Made by a program: the position numbers and the translations under genes | NCBI GenBank assembly: GCA_025517485.1 | Contig: JAOPKB010000001.1 | Location: 434,001 to 498,000 of the forward strand | Direction of reading: 5' to 3' | Length of the DNA stretch: 64,000 nt | Origin: Natronoglomus mannanivorans | GTDB taxonomy: Archaea; Halobacteriota; Halobacteria; Halobacteriales; Natrialbaceae | Part shown: positions 1-7,447 of the stretch, piece after piece | Numbering within the stretch: the stretch's first letter is position 1 | Layout: the number at the start of each line of letters is the position of its first letter | Notes under the pieces: generated by a model | Seen by the model: the letters and a program-made list of their open reading frames with translations, nothing else | What the model was told of the DNA's origin: nothing | The model's database searches: none

Positions 1-123
1 GATCGCTTCGAACGCCTGGTGACCGATCGCGTCGGTGACGGCGTACTCGATTCCGTCGCGGTCGAGCGTTTCGAGAACGAGATCGTATTTGCCCCGGGGG
101 ACGAACACCTGGACGAGACGCAT
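1..123 (-). CDS. DUF389 (TIGR00341-type) membrane protein, N-terminal fragment
   Basis: An open frame runs off the left edge of the window on the minus strand. It starts at the ATG ending at 123 and gives about 41 residues beginning MRLVQVFVPRGKYDLVLETL, followed by an 'RDGIEYAVTD' segment. This matches the small ferredoxin-like N-terminal domain that precedes the membrane domain of haloarchaeal TIGR00341/DUF389 proteins. The function of that family is not established. The membrane part lies outside the window. The start is supported by the family-typical first residues and by the 100-nt non-coding gap to the next stop. The assignment rests on N-terminal pattern recognition only. Confidence 0.65.
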   Translation of the reverse strand, partial: MRLVQVFVPRGKYDLVLETLDRDGIEYAVTDAIGHQAFEAI

Positions 124-226
124 ACCGTCGGTACGCGAGCGACAGGAATAGGATGCGTGTACGGTTTCCGTGACTGTTCGGACCCGATCGACGTATTCCG
201 TACAGAGAGGCGAAACGTCCGCGGGC

Positions 227-1078
227 TCAAAACGACTGCCGTCCTTCGTCGGTGATCACGCCCGAGAGCAGCGACACCGGCGTCGCGTCGTAGTTCGGGT
301 TCTCGACGGCGAAGCCCTCCGCCGGCTCGGGCATGACCTCGCTGCCCGATCGGAACTCGTTCTCGAAGACGAACCCCTCGGTGATGATCTTCGCAGCCGA
401 ACCCAAAACGGTGACGGGGACGTCCAGCTGGTTCGCCGCGGCCGCGATCGGAAACGTTCCGACGCGGTTGTACAGCGTCTCGTCGACGATACAGTCCATC
501 CCGACGACGACGCGATCACACTCCTCAAGGAAGTAGCCGCTGGCGCTGTCGGTGATGAGCGTGACGTCGATGCTATCTATCGTCGCGAGCGCCCGAGTCG
601 TCTTCCGACCGATGTACCGGGGTCTGGCTTCCGTGACGTAGACGTCGAAGGTCTTCCCCGCCTCGACCGCCAGTTCGAGCGCCTCGAGAACCGTCGAGGA
701 GTAATCGTGGGTGAGCAACGTCGCACCGTCGGTGAGGGTGTCGGCTGCGTTCTCGGCAGCACGTCGCTTTCCTGACTCGACGCGAGCGACGACATCGTCG
801 ATCGTCTCCGCTGTGAGGAGTTTCGCGTCGGCGACGGTCTCGCTGTCTGCCGCCGTAACCGTGTCGACGACGTCTCGAACCGCGTTCTGGAGCGACGCGT
901 GCGAGGCGTTGGCGCGCCTGAGGACCTTTCCGTTGCGTTCCAGTGCACGGATGTACTCCTCGACGGTAGCGAACTCCCGATCGAGCAACGTCTCGAGCGA
1001 ACGGGTCGCTTTGACGGCGACTACCGAGGAGCTGTGTGTTTGCATGTCCCGAATCTCCTCGGCCGTTTCGTCGATCAT
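227..1078 (-). CDS. eIF-2B alpha/ribose-1,5-bisphosphate isomerase family protein
   Basis: This 283-residue protein belongs to the eIF2B-alpha/beta/delta superfamily. The N-terminal half is helical (MIDETAEEIRDMQTHSSSVV, then coiled-coil-like segments). The C-terminal Rossmann-like half carries family motifs such as 'LTHDYSSTVLEAL', 'YVTEARPRYIGRKT', 'VVVGMDCIV' and 'GTFPIAAAA'. Archaeal members include ribose-1,5-bisphosphate isomerase of the AMP/Rubisco pathway and translation-factor-like paralogues. Haloarchaeal members are usually annotated as eIF-2B subunit-like. The frame stays open far upstream, but the family N-terminus fits the ATG at 1078 and the upstream part is Arg-rich shadow. 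The gene stands alone, with the Bat-like gene divergent. The substrate is not certain. Confidence 0.85.
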   Translation of the reverse strand: MIDETAEEIRDMQTHSSSVVAVKATRSLETLLDREFATVEEYIRALERNGKVLRRANASHASLQNAVRDVVDTVTAADSETVADAKLLTAETIDDVVARVESGKRRAAENAADTLTDGATLLTHDYSSTVLEALELAVEAGKTFDVYVTEARPRYIGRKTTRALATIDSIDVTLITDSASGYFLEECDRVVVGMDCIVDETLYNRVGTFPIAAAANQLDVPVTVLGSAAKIITEGFVFENEFRSGSEVMPEPAEGFAVENPNYDATPVSLLSGVITDEGRQSF

Positions 1079-1168
1079 ACCCGTGGCTGACTCTCCTGTG
1101 GGCAAAAGGTGTTCCGGGTGTCTACAGCGGCCGTCGAATCGCCGGGTCGCGAGTAAACGAACGGTAAC

Positions 1169-1177
1169 ATTTTTATT
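1169..1177 (+). promoter_or_regulatory. TATA element of the Bat-like regulator gene
   Basis: A T-rich 'atttttatt' box lies in otherwise GC-rich DNA. It is centred about 31 nt before the ATG at 1204, the spacing expected for a leaderless or near-leaderless haloarchaeal transcript. It favours 1204 over the upstream in-frame start at 1186. Confidence 0.55.
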
Positions 1178-1203
1178 CGACCCTGTTGGCCGTGAACACA
1201 CGT

Positions 1204-1911
1204 ATGGGGACCATCGTCGATCTCTCACTGGAACTCGAGGCGCTTCCGCTCGGGCAGGCGCTCGCGTCGACGGACGGGCTCGAACTCGAGCTCGAACCAG
1301 TCGTTCCGATCGGTCCCCGAACGTGTCCGTTCTTCTGGCTCTTCGATCGATCCTCCCAGACACGCCGACACGACCGGATCGCGACCTTCGAACGACGCGT
1401 AGAGCAGACGGCAGACATCGACGATCTCGTTCGTGTCGGTAACGTCGAAAACGGTGTTCTCTACCGTGTCGGATGGTGCGGCGACGGGGTCGCGTTCGTC
1501 GACGCCGTCGTCGACGCCGACGGTGCGATCCTCGAGGCAACCGGGACGTCTACGGAGTGGACCGTCCGCCTCCGGTTCGGCGACTCCGACCGAATCGCAA
1601 CGTTCCAGCAGTACTGTCGGGAACACGGTATCCCAATCGAACTCGTCCGCGTCGTCGACCTCGAACACGAACGGTCGGCGTATCCGGCGACGCTGACGAG
1701 CGGGCAGGCAGAAGCGCTGATGACGGCATCTCGAATGGGCTACTTCGAACGCCCCCGAGAGACGACACTCGCCGAAGTTGCGACGTCGCTCGAGGTGTCC
1801 CCCCAGGCCGCCGGTGGACGGATCCGACGCGGGGTCTCGAATCTCGTTGCAGATGCGCTCCCGATCGACGACGACGGGACGAGCCACCGTTCGGGTCGCA
1901 ATAACTACTGA
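1204..1911 (+). CDS. Bat-type (HTH-10) transcriptional regulator
   Basis: This is a haloarchaeal bacterio-opsin-activator-like regulator of 235 residues. The N-terminal half (MGTIVDLSLELEALPLGQAL...) resembles the Bat sensor-like beta-rich domain that precedes the DNA-binding region. The C-terminal 60 residues form the HTH-10 domain: 'LTSGQAEALMTASRMGYFE', then 'TTLAEVATSLEVSPQAAGGR' as the helix-turn-helix. No PAS or GAF domain is present, so it is one of the short Bat-like paralogues rather than Bat itself. The start at 1204 is chosen because of the TATA element at 1169-1177. The target genes are unknown. The nearest divergent gene is the eIF2B-like one, which could share the control region. 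Confidence 0.88.
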   Translation: MGTIVDLSLELEALPLGQALASTDGLELELEPVVPIGPRTCPFFWLFDRSSQTRRHDRIATFERRVEQTADIDDLVRVGNVENGVLYRVGWCGDGVAFVDAVVDADGAILEATGTSTEWTVRLRFGDSDRIATFQQYCREHGIPIELVRVVDLEHERSAYPATLTSGQAEALMTASRMGYFERPRETTLAEVATSLEVSPQAAGGRIRRGVSNLVADALPIDDDGTSHRSGRNNY

Positions 1912-2067
1912 CTATCTCTTCTGGATCCCTGATAAACGTGTTTAGCACGAAACGGATACTCCTAATTGGCAGACTCGACTAACTAGACCGATGACGCGAA
2001 TAACTCCCGCACGTGACCGTATTCAGTCGCGTGTCGGTGTATTCGCTGGCCGATCACGGGTGGTCGA

Positions 2068-2562
2068 ATGACCGAGCGGAACGGTCACGACGACCGGTCA
2101 CGGTCACCAGCGGATTCCAATGGGGACGACGGGGACGACGAATCGGGCGGGGAAAGAACCGACTCGGCACCGGGGGCGGGGGCGGAGCCACACTCGGATC
2201 GCGACCGACCGACGGATTCGTCTCGAGAACGAGAACTGGACGTCGAATCGATCTCTCCCGAGGCGATTCCGATCGACGCGCTCGACGCGCTGGAGCACCA
2301 GTACGACCTCGAGGAGGACGAATCCGTCGTCGACGCCGTCCTTTCGGTCGTCGCGACGTTGCAAGGGTGTGAGCCACTGGACCTCCCACCGCTGTACGAG
2401 GCGGTCGACCCGAACAACCTCGAGTCGATCTGGAACGCGAACGCGGGTACCGGCCAGTCTCGCGCGGTCTGGTGTACGTTCGTTCTCGATCGAACGCTCG
2501 TGACCGTCACGAGTGCGGGTGTGATCTACGCTGCGGTACTCGAAGATCGGAATCGGGAGTAG
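2068..2562 (+). CDS. HalOD1 output-domain protein
   Basis: The protein has 164 residues. The first 60 are a disordered acidic Ser/Asp/Arg-rich stretch (RSRSPADSNGDDGDDE region). The remainder is a HalOD1 domain, marked by 'VDAVLSVVATLQGCEPLDLP', 'PLYEAVDPNNLESIW' and a C-terminal beta hairpin 'TFVLDRTLVTVTSAG'. HalOD1 domains are found only in halophilic archaea, usually downstream of response-regulator receivers or alone. Their biochemical output is unknown. No receiver or kinase is adjacent. The last two codons and the stop lie inside the first copy of a 53-bp tandem repeat. A second HalOD1 gene occurs at 10305-10580. Confidence 0.82.
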   Translation: MTERNGHDDRSRSPADSNGDDGDDESGGERTDSAPGAGAEPHSDRDRPTDSSRERELDVESISPEAIPIDALDALEHQYDLEEDESVVDAVLSVVATLQGCEPLDLPPLYEAVDPNNLESIWNANAGTGQSRAVWCTFVLDRTLVTVTSAGVIYAAVLEDRNRE

Positions 2563-2660
2563 AGACGGGGAAATACAGAGACGGACTCGAATTCGATTCG
2601 ACCCGACGGGAGTAGAGACGGGGAAATACAGAGACGGACTCGAATTCGATTCGACCCGAC
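2555..2660. repeat. Perfect 53-bp tandem duplication at the 3' end of the HalOD1 gene
   Basis: Two identical 53-nt units lie head to tail (2555-2607 and 2608-2660), each starting gggagtagagacggggaaat and ending in gattcgacccgac. The first unit contains the HalOD1 stop codon (2560-2562). The second is entirely intergenic, so the duplication repeats the gene's last codons and its 3' UTR. No other copy is seen in the window. Confidence 0.95.
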
Positions 2661-2731
2661 TCGACTCGCGTTCGAACGCGAACGAGAGCGACGAGCAACG
2701 ATCTTAGGTCTCGCGGGCGACTAGAGCCCCT

Positions 2732-3070
2732 ATGACCGTCACCGTCAGCTACACCTGTCCGAACTGTGGAGCGCTCACTTACGTCGAACGGCGGGCCGAC
2801 CTCGCCGACAAATCCGTGACGACCACACCACAGGCGGGCTGGGAGTACGCGACACCAGACGACGATCTCGAGAGCATCGAATCGGCCGACGGCATCGCCT
2901 TCCGCTGTGGTGAGAACGGGGACGAGGGCGAGGGCGAGGACGGAGCGGAAGAGTCCGTCGACGGCTGCGGCCGACCGTTCTATCTGAACTTCGTGCGGTT
3001 CGAACACGGTGTCGAACTGGAACCGGATCCGCCGACGTACGACGGGCCGCGGTTCGACTTTCGGCCGTAA
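2732..3070 (+). CDS. Haloarchaeal zinc-ribbon protein, function unknown
   Basis: The protein has 112 residues. Near the N-terminus is a zinc-knuckle pair 'YTCPNCGALTYVERR'. A second Cys pair lies further on, around 'IAFRCGENG' and 'DGCGRPFYLNF'. Together these give four Cys-type ligands, split by an acidic insert (GDEGEGEDGAEE). The C-terminus is 'PPTYDGPRFDFRP'. The architecture suggests a structural zinc ribbon, perhaps nucleic-acid binding or a partner of a larger enzyme. No enzyme motif is visible. It lies 95 nt upstream of the Mrp gene on the same strand. The function is not recognised. Confidence 0.7.
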   Translation: MTVTVSYTCPNCGALTYVERRADLADKSVTTTPQAGWEYATPDDDLESIESADGIAFRCGENGDEGEGEDGAEESVDGCGRPFYLNFVRFEHGVELEPDPPTYDGPRFDFRP

Positions 3071-3165
3071 GCGTCTCGGTTGCCCGCTCGTCCCGACGAG
3101 CGCGAACGGCGGGCGGCGAGCGCGGACAACACAACCTTTTCGAGCGGCGGACCTCTCTGTTCGGT

Positions 3166-4239
3166 ATGGACGAAGCCGCCGTTCGTGACCGGTTGCGAGC
3201 TATCGAGGATCCGGATCTGGGTGACGATATCGTCTCGCTCGGACTCGTCAACGAGATCACTATCGACGACGGCGAGATCGCGATCGACCTCGCGCTCGGC
3301 GCCCCCTACTCGCCGACGGAGACGGCCATCGCGGGCGAGATTCGTGATCTCTTCGCCGACGACGGCCTCGAGGTCGATCTCTCGGCGAGTATCCCGGACC
3401 GCGACGGTCCGGGCGGCGAGGAACAGGTGCTCCCGAACGTCAAGAACGTCATCGCGGTCTCCTCGGGCAAGGGTGGGGTCGGGAAGTCGACCGTCGCCGT
3501 CAACCTCGCTGCGGGGCTCTCACAGCTGGGTGCTCGAGTCGGTCTCTTCGACGCGGACGTCTACGGGCCGAACGTGCCGCGGATGGTCGACGCCGACGAG
3601 CCGCCGATGGCGACCGAGGACGAGACGCTGGTTCCCCCGGAGAAGTTCGGCGTGAAGCTGATGAGCATGGCCTTCCTCGTCGGCGAGGACGACCCGGTCA
3701 TCTGGCGCGGGCCGATGGTCCACAAGGTGATCACCCAGTTGACCGAGGACGTCGAGTGGGGCCACCTCGACTACCTCGTCGTCGACCTGCCGCCGGGGAC
3801 CGGCGACACCCAGTTGACGATGCTCCAGACGATGCCCGTCACGGGGGCGGTGATCGTCACGACGCCACAGGACGTCGCGCTCGACGACGCGCGCAAAGGA
3901 TTGCAGATGTTCGCCCGTCACGACACCGTCGTCCTCGGCATTGCGGAGAACATGGCGACGTTCGTCTGCCCGGACTGCGGCGGCGAGCACGCCATCTTCG
4001 GTGAGGGTGGCGGCCAGCAGTTCGCCGACGCCCACGACATGCCGTTTCTGGGATCGATTCCGCTCGATCCACAGGTCCGAGAGGGTGGCGACGCCGGAGA
4101 ACCGACGGTGTTAGACCAGGAGAGCGACACCGGTGGGGCCTTCCGCACGCTCACCGAGAACGTGGCGAACAACACCGGTATCGTTCACCGACGGGGCGTC
4201 TCCTCGGCCGTTGCAGAGCGATCGCCACCCGAGGAGTAA
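3166..4239 (+). CDS. apbC: Mrp/NBP35-type P-loop Fe-S cluster carrier with MIP18 domain
   Basis: The protein has 357 residues. Residues 1-80 are a MIP18/DUF59 domain (EDPDLGDDIVSLGLVNEI). Then comes the Mrp ATPase: deviant Walker A 'SSGKGGVGKSTVAVNLA' near 99-115, 'DADVYGPNVPRM', 'RGPMVHKVI', the 'VVDLPPGTGDTQL' switch and a Cys pair 'FVCPDCGG' that in the family bridges a [4Fe-4S] cluster between two monomers. Family role: ATP-dependent binding and transfer of Fe-S clusters to apoproteins in the cytoplasm. The downstream gene encodes an Fe-S uracil-DNA glycosylase, a plausible client by proximity only. The length is normal for archaeal Mrp proteins with the N-terminal domain. Confidence 0.93.
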   Translation: MDEAAVRDRLRAIEDPDLGDDIVSLGLVNEITIDDGEIAIDLALGAPYSPTETAIAGEIRDLFADDGLEVDLSASIPDRDGPGGEEQVLPNVKNVIAVSSGKGGVGKSTVAVNLAAGLSQLGARVGLFDADVYGPNVPRMVDADEPPMATEDETLVPPEKFGVKLMSMAFLVGEDDPVIWRGPMVHKVITQLTEDVEWGHLDYLVVDLPPGTGDTQLTMLQTMPVTGAVIVTTPQDVALDDARKGLQMFARHDTVVLGIAENMATFVCPDCGGEHAIFGEGGGQQFADAHDMPFLGSIPLDPQVREGGDAGEPTVLDQESDTGGAFRTLTENVANNTGIVHRRGVSSAVAERSPPEE

Positions 4240-4365
4240 GGTCCTGACTTCGAGGGACGGTCGACACTCGAGGTTCGACGTTCGACACTCGAATCTGCGT
4301 TCGAAACCGAGACGGAAAACACCGACAAACGCGGTCCTTTTGTGCCCGTCGCTCGAGAACCGCAT

Positions 4366-5037
4366 GTGGACGCGAACCAGCAAACGCGATCGAATCCGTT
4401 CGGGATGGACGAGCAGTGTCGGAACTGTCCGGCGCTCTGTGAGACGCGGACGTCGGTCGTTCACGGCTACGGCGACGTCGGCGCGGACTTCCTGTTCGTC
4501 GGTGAGCGTCCGAGTCCTGCGGCCGACGAGGTAGGAATTCCGTTCGCGGGTGGGAGTGACGGTCGTAACGACGACAGAGACGCCGACGAGGACCGACTCG
4601 GTCGACGCCTCCAGCGCATCCTCCAGCGTCTTGGCCTCTGTGTCACGGGTTCGGACCCGAACCGGCCGGAACTCGCCAACGTCTACTTGACGAATCTCAC
4701 CCGCTGTCGCGATCCGGAACGACCGCCGACCGACGAGGAGATCGGCACCTGCGAGCCGTATCTCAACGCCGAGATCCGGATGATCAATCCCCAGATCCTG
4801 ATCCCGGTCGGCGAACGCGCACTGTTCGAACTCGCGACCGAGTACACGACGCGGCCCGCCTCCGAGTTCGACATCGCGGCCGACCACGCGACGACCATCC
4901 GCGGCCGCGGCTTCGAACTCGTCCCGATGATCGACCCCCGCGAGCAGACCGACGACCAGACCCAGGCGTGGGTCGAACACTTCGCACAGCTCATGGCGTC
5001 GGATTACCGCCAGACGAAGGGCCGTCGCGAGCGGTGA
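4366..5037 (+). CDS. Uracil-DNA glycosylase, Fe-S family (type 4/5-like)
   Basis: The protein is about 223 residues. It has 'CRNCPALCETRT' at the N-terminus and 'CRDPERPPTDEEIGTC' in the middle. This Cys pattern holds the [4Fe-4S] cluster in family 4/5 and UdgX-type glycosylases. Catalytic-loop motifs are 'FVGERPSPAADEVGIPFAGG' (motif 1, diverged from the usual GEAPG) and 'NVYLTNLTRC'. The final part is 'PQILIPVGERA'. An acidic insert 'NDDRDADED' follows motif 1. I prefer the GTG at 4366 (VDANQQTRSNPFG) because a T-rich box at about 4336-4341 sits 27 nt upstream. The GTG at 4342 and ATG at 4405 are alternatives. Role: removal of uracil from DNA in base excision repair. The diverged motif 1 leaves substrate range uncertain. 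Confidence 0.85.
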   Translation: MDANQQTRSNPFGMDEQCRNCPALCETRTSVVHGYGDVGADFLFVGERPSPAADEVGIPFAGGSDGRNDDRDADEDRLGRRLQRILQRLGLCVTGSDPNRPELANVYLTNLTRCRDPERPPTDEEIGTCEPYLNAEIRMINPQILIPVGERALFELATEYTTRPASEFDIAADHATTIRGRGFELVPMIDPREQTDDQTQAWVEHFAQLMASDYRQTKGRRER

Positions 5038-5050
5038 ATCGCGAACCCGA

Positions 5051-5272
5051 CTACCAGTAGGGATTCTCGAGTCGCCGCTTCGACCGCGCGCCGAAGCCGA
5101 CCAAGACGAGGACGAGTCCGACAGTTACCAGAAGCGTCGCGCCCGTCGGTGTGAGGAGTTCACCCGAGGACTCGAAGACGTAATTGATCAGCAACGCCCA
5201 GCCACCGACGCCGATCGTCCCCAGAACGACGAGAACGCCGAACAGGGCGGAGAGTCGCTGCAGTCGCGCCAT
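5051..5272 (-). CDS. Small two-TM membrane protein
   Basis: The protein has 73 residues starting MARLQRLSALFGVLVVLGTI. It has two hydrophobic segments (about 9-31 and 42-62) separated by a short polar loop, and a basic C-terminus 'GARSKRRLENPYW'. Positive charge at both ends suggests both termini are cytoplasmic. The gene is convergent with the uracil-DNA glycosylase gene, with 13 nt between stops. No family is recognised. Small two-helix proteins of this type are common in haloarchaea and lack assigned functions. Confidence 0.55.
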   Translation of the reverse strand: MARLQRLSALFGVLVVLGTIGVGGWALLINYVFESSGELLTPTGATLLVTVGLVLVLVGFGARSKRRLENPYW

Positions 5273-5409
5273 ACTCTCGAATCGATGGCCGGTCGGATAA
5301 ACGCTCCGCGGGTCGAGCAAGAGCGGAAGTCCGGAGACTGACAGAGACAGACTGGACACGAACGACTGAACACCGACGCGATTTTCGCTCTCGAGTTCGT
5401 ACTCGACCC

Positions 5410-5580
5410 GTGGCACTCGACCTCGGTGACTGGATCGCCATCTGCGCAGCCGTCGCTGGCGGGGCCAGTGCACTCGTCACCTGGGGGAACGTGACGGTCG
5501 GTCCGCCGGCGCTCTGGTTCGTCGGTGGCCTCATCGTCGGAGCGAGCGTCGCAACGAAACTGCTCGCGCGGCGTCGATGA
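5410..5580 (+). CDS. Very small hydrophobic membrane protein (56 aa)
   Basis: A GTG-initiated frame encodes VALDLGDWIAICAAVAGGAS, then a second hydrophobic stretch 'PPALWFVGGLIVGASVATKL', and ends in a basic 'LARRR'. Two predicted TM helices and a positive tail give a sensible topology. A T-rich 'gatttt' lies about 25 nt upstream, consistent with leaderless initiation. It is divergent from the 73-residue membrane protein at 5051-5272, 137 nt away. It could be spurious because hydrophobic frames occur by chance in GC-rich DNA, but the coherent ends and codon use favour a gene. Confidence 0.45.
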   Translation: MALDLGDWIAICAAVAGGASALVTWGNVTVGPPALWFVGGLIVGASVATKLLARRR

Positions 5581-5724
5581 TAGATATCTCGAAGACGGTT
5601 TGTTGTGTGGATTCGACGGAGAAATCCGTTCTCGGACTCCGGTCGGCGACACACCGCCGCGACAGTCGACGGCGGGACCGACCGAAGCGCCGCGTTCAAG
5701 GTTCCCCGTCTCTCATCACCGGAC

Positions 5725-6507
5725 ATGATCGTCGTCGTTCCGGTCGACCCACCGCGTGACGGACTCGTTCTCTCCTCGCTCGCCGAGACGACACCGCTCT
5801 CTCTCCCGGACGCGAGACGCCTCTACGAGGCGGCGACTGCGGACGTCGTTCGAACGGTCGTCTCGAGTGGCGGTGAGTTACTGGTGAACTATCGAGACGA
5901 GGAGACGTTGCCGATGGACGACGGGGTGGGAGGCGGAATCGGAGACGAGGAGACAGAGACGGACGCGGAGACGGAGGTCCGAACGCTCGTCACAGACGCC
6001 CTCGGTGAAGACGTCCTCGAGGCCGAAGACGTTCGCTTCGAGCGGCAAGTCGGTTCGACGCGAGCCGCACGCGTCGGAAACACCGTTACCCACCTTCTCG
6101 AGGAGGAAGACCACGCGAGCGTCGGCGTCCTCGAGCCGACGACACCGCTGGTCGCACGAACCGAGATCGACGGGGCGGCGATGACGATCCGACGAAACGA
6201 GGTAGTTCTCGGGCCGGCCCCCGCCGGACGCGTGTACTTCGCGTGTTTCGCCGAGCCGATCGACTTTACGGACGCGTACGCGACGCCGGAACTGGGGACG
6301 CTCGCCACCCACGGTGCCGACGCTGGATTGAACGTCGGTTTCGCGCCGATGCTCCCGACCGTCGCGACCGAGGCCGACCTGTGTTCGACGATCGCCGGTC
6401 TCGAGGCGCGACGTGCGGCTGGACGACCGGTTCCAGAGGCGACGGCGGCGGTCGTCGACGAACTTGGGATCGTGGTCGAGGACGGTCCGACGATCGTTCG
6501 CGGGTGA
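5725..6507 (+). CDS. DUF2064/CofC-like glycosyltransferase-A-fold protein
   Basis: The protein has 260 residues: MIVVVPVDPPRDGLVLSSLA, then 'LLVNYRDEETLP', 'FERQVGSTRAARVGNTVTHL', 'VLEPTTPLVARTEIDGAAM', 'RRNEVVLGPAPAGRVYFACF'. The layout (N-terminal VVVPV strand, a conserved Asn-Arg loop, a 'vlGP..dGrvy' core) resembles the nucleotide-sugar-transferase-like DUF2064 family, to which CofC-type nucleotidyltransferases are distantly related. An acidic insert of about 20 residues (GIGDEETETDAETE) separates the first helix-strand units. The ATG at 5725 is chosen because the sequence upstream is Arg-rich and not family-like. The substrate is unknown. Confidence 0.72.
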   Translation: MIVVVPVDPPRDGLVLSSLAETTPLSLPDARRLYEAATADVVRTVVSSGGELLVNYRDEETLPMDDGVGGGIGDEETETDAETEVRTLVTDALGEDVLEAEDVRFERQVGSTRAARVGNTVTHLLEEEDHASVGVLEPTTPLVARTEIDGAAMTIRRNEVVLGPAPAGRVYFACFAEPIDFTDAYATPELGTLATHGADAGLNVGFAPMLPTVATEADLCSTIAGLEARRAAGRPVPEATAAVVDELGIVVEDGPTIVRG

Positions 6508-6599
6508 GCGTGTCGGATCCGGTGGCGGAAGTGACACGAGACCGAACCCGACGGAGAGACCGACAACGCTTTTTGATCGGATGGGGAAGGGAAACTTGC

Positions 6600-6683
6600 G
6601 GTGGGGTGGCAGAGCGGACCAACGCGCCTGCCTTGAGAGCAGGTGGCCGTCAGGCCTCATGGGTTCAAATCCCATCCCCACCG
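6600..6683 (+). tRNA. tRNA-Ser (anticodon UGA)
   Basis: A class II tRNA of 84 nt. The acceptor stem GGTGGGG (6600-6606) pairs with CCCCACC (6676-6682), and discriminator G73 is at 6683. The anticodon stem is CCTGC/GCAGG with loop CTTGAGA, giving anticodon TGA. A long variable arm of Ser type (tggccgtcaggcctc) is present. The T arm is ATGGG-TTCAAAT-CCCAT. CCA is not encoded. The 3' end is duplicated 99 nt downstream. Confidence 0.96.
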
Positions 6684-6722
6684 CTTTTGTGACGAACGGA
6701 CGTGAGGAACAAAACAGAGCCG
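6662..6722. repeat. tRNA-Ser 3'-end repeat, copy 1 (overlaps the intact tRNA)
   Basis: A 61-nt direct repeat starts in the T loop of tRNA-Ser and extends about 39 nt past it (ggttcaaatcccatccccac..., then gtgacgaacggacgtgagga). It recurs at 6761-6821 with 5 differences out of 61, all transitions. This resembles the attL/attR signature of tRNA-targeted integration. Confidence 0.9.
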
Positions 6723-6760
6723 TTGGGATTCGAATCAGAGAGGAGCTTCGCTCCGATCGT

Positions 6761-6821
6761 GGTTCAAATCCCATCCCCACCGTTTTTGTGACGAACGGAC
6801 GTGAGGAGCGAAGCGGAGCCG
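6761..6821. repeat. tRNA-Ser 3'-end repeat, copy 2 (attachment-site-like remnant)
   Basis: The second copy starts ggttcaaatcccatccccac and again has the gtgacgaacggacgtgagga flank. It contains only the T-loop/acceptor part of a tRNA-Ser, so it is not a tRNA gene. The 38 nt between the copies contain a small hairpin (ggagcttcgctcc, 6743-6755). No integrase is present in the window. Confidence 0.88.
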
Positions 6822-7042
6822 ACACGGCGAGCAGCCGTGGGTCTAATTCCGTTCGTATAGGTGCGATTCTCGAGACGAACGAGGAGACGGACCGTCACGA
6901 CGTGTCCGATCATCCGGACGCGATCGCGGCGTCGGATGGACGGCCGTTTCGAAACCGCGATGATGACTCGAAGCGAGACGAAGTGATGGGACTCGAGAGC
7001 TAACCAGTAACCCTTTTGCGACCCCCGTGCGCATCTCGAGGT

Positions 7043-7363
7043 ATGGACTGGCCACACGATCCCGACGGCGAGGAGGGAAGTGAGGGAATGCGCAAGTACG
7101 GAATGGCAGTCATCGCGAAGAAAGTCGACGAGGACGGGGACTTTCCGCTCTCGCGCGAGGAGTTCGTCGCCGAGTACGGCGACGATCCGATCCGACTGAA
7201 CTACGACAAAGTCGTCTCGCTGCGCGAGATCTTCGAGGGTGTCGACGCCGAGGAGTTCGAGACGATCGTCGACATGCACAAGGAAGTCGGGAAAGCGATG
7301 CGCGCGGGCGGGTTCTGGGACTACCACCCGGTCGGGGCGGACCCCGAGAAGAAGTCGGCGTAA
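7043..7363 (+). CDS. DUF5785-type haloarchaeal protein
   Basis: A 106-residue soluble protein starting MDWPHDPDGEEGSEGMRKYG, followed by 'MAVIAKKVDEDGDFPLSREE', 'YGDDPIRLNYDKVVSLREIF' and 'GFWDYHPVGADPEKKSA'. The sequence is highly conserved among haloarchaea, and I recognise it as the family usually labelled DUF5785. No enzymatic motif, membrane segment or metal site is visible. The ATG at 7043 is preferred over the further-upstream in-frame codon because MDWPHDPDG is the family N-terminus. Function unknown. It stands between the tRNA-Ser region and the GTP cyclohydrolase gene. Confidence 0.8.
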   Translation: MDWPHDPDGEEGSEGMRKYGMAVIAKKVDEDGDFPLSREEFVAEYGDDPIRLNYDKVVSLREIFEGVDAEEFETIVDMHKEVGKAMRAGGFWDYHPVGADPEKKSA

Positions 7364-7415
7364 GCGACGTCTCCGGTTCCTTCGTTACTCATCACGGATC
7401 TGGATTGCGTATCAC

Positions 7416-7440
7416 TTATATGACGGCCCCAGAAAGGGGC
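7416..7440 (+). promoter_or_regulatory. gch3 TATA box and 5' hairpin
   Basis: 'ttatat' (7416-7421) is the TATA element, centred 29 nt before the GTG start. It is followed by a perfect 5-bp inverted repeat, gcccc-agaaa-ggggc (7426-7440). This ends 7 nt before the start codon and spans the predicted transcription start. Confidence 0.55.
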
Positions 7441-7447
7441 GACTACC

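Noticed and set aside
6761..6821. Second tRNA gene
   Set aside because: Only T-loop/acceptor 3' part is present; no D or anticodon arm. It is treated as an attachment-like repeat.
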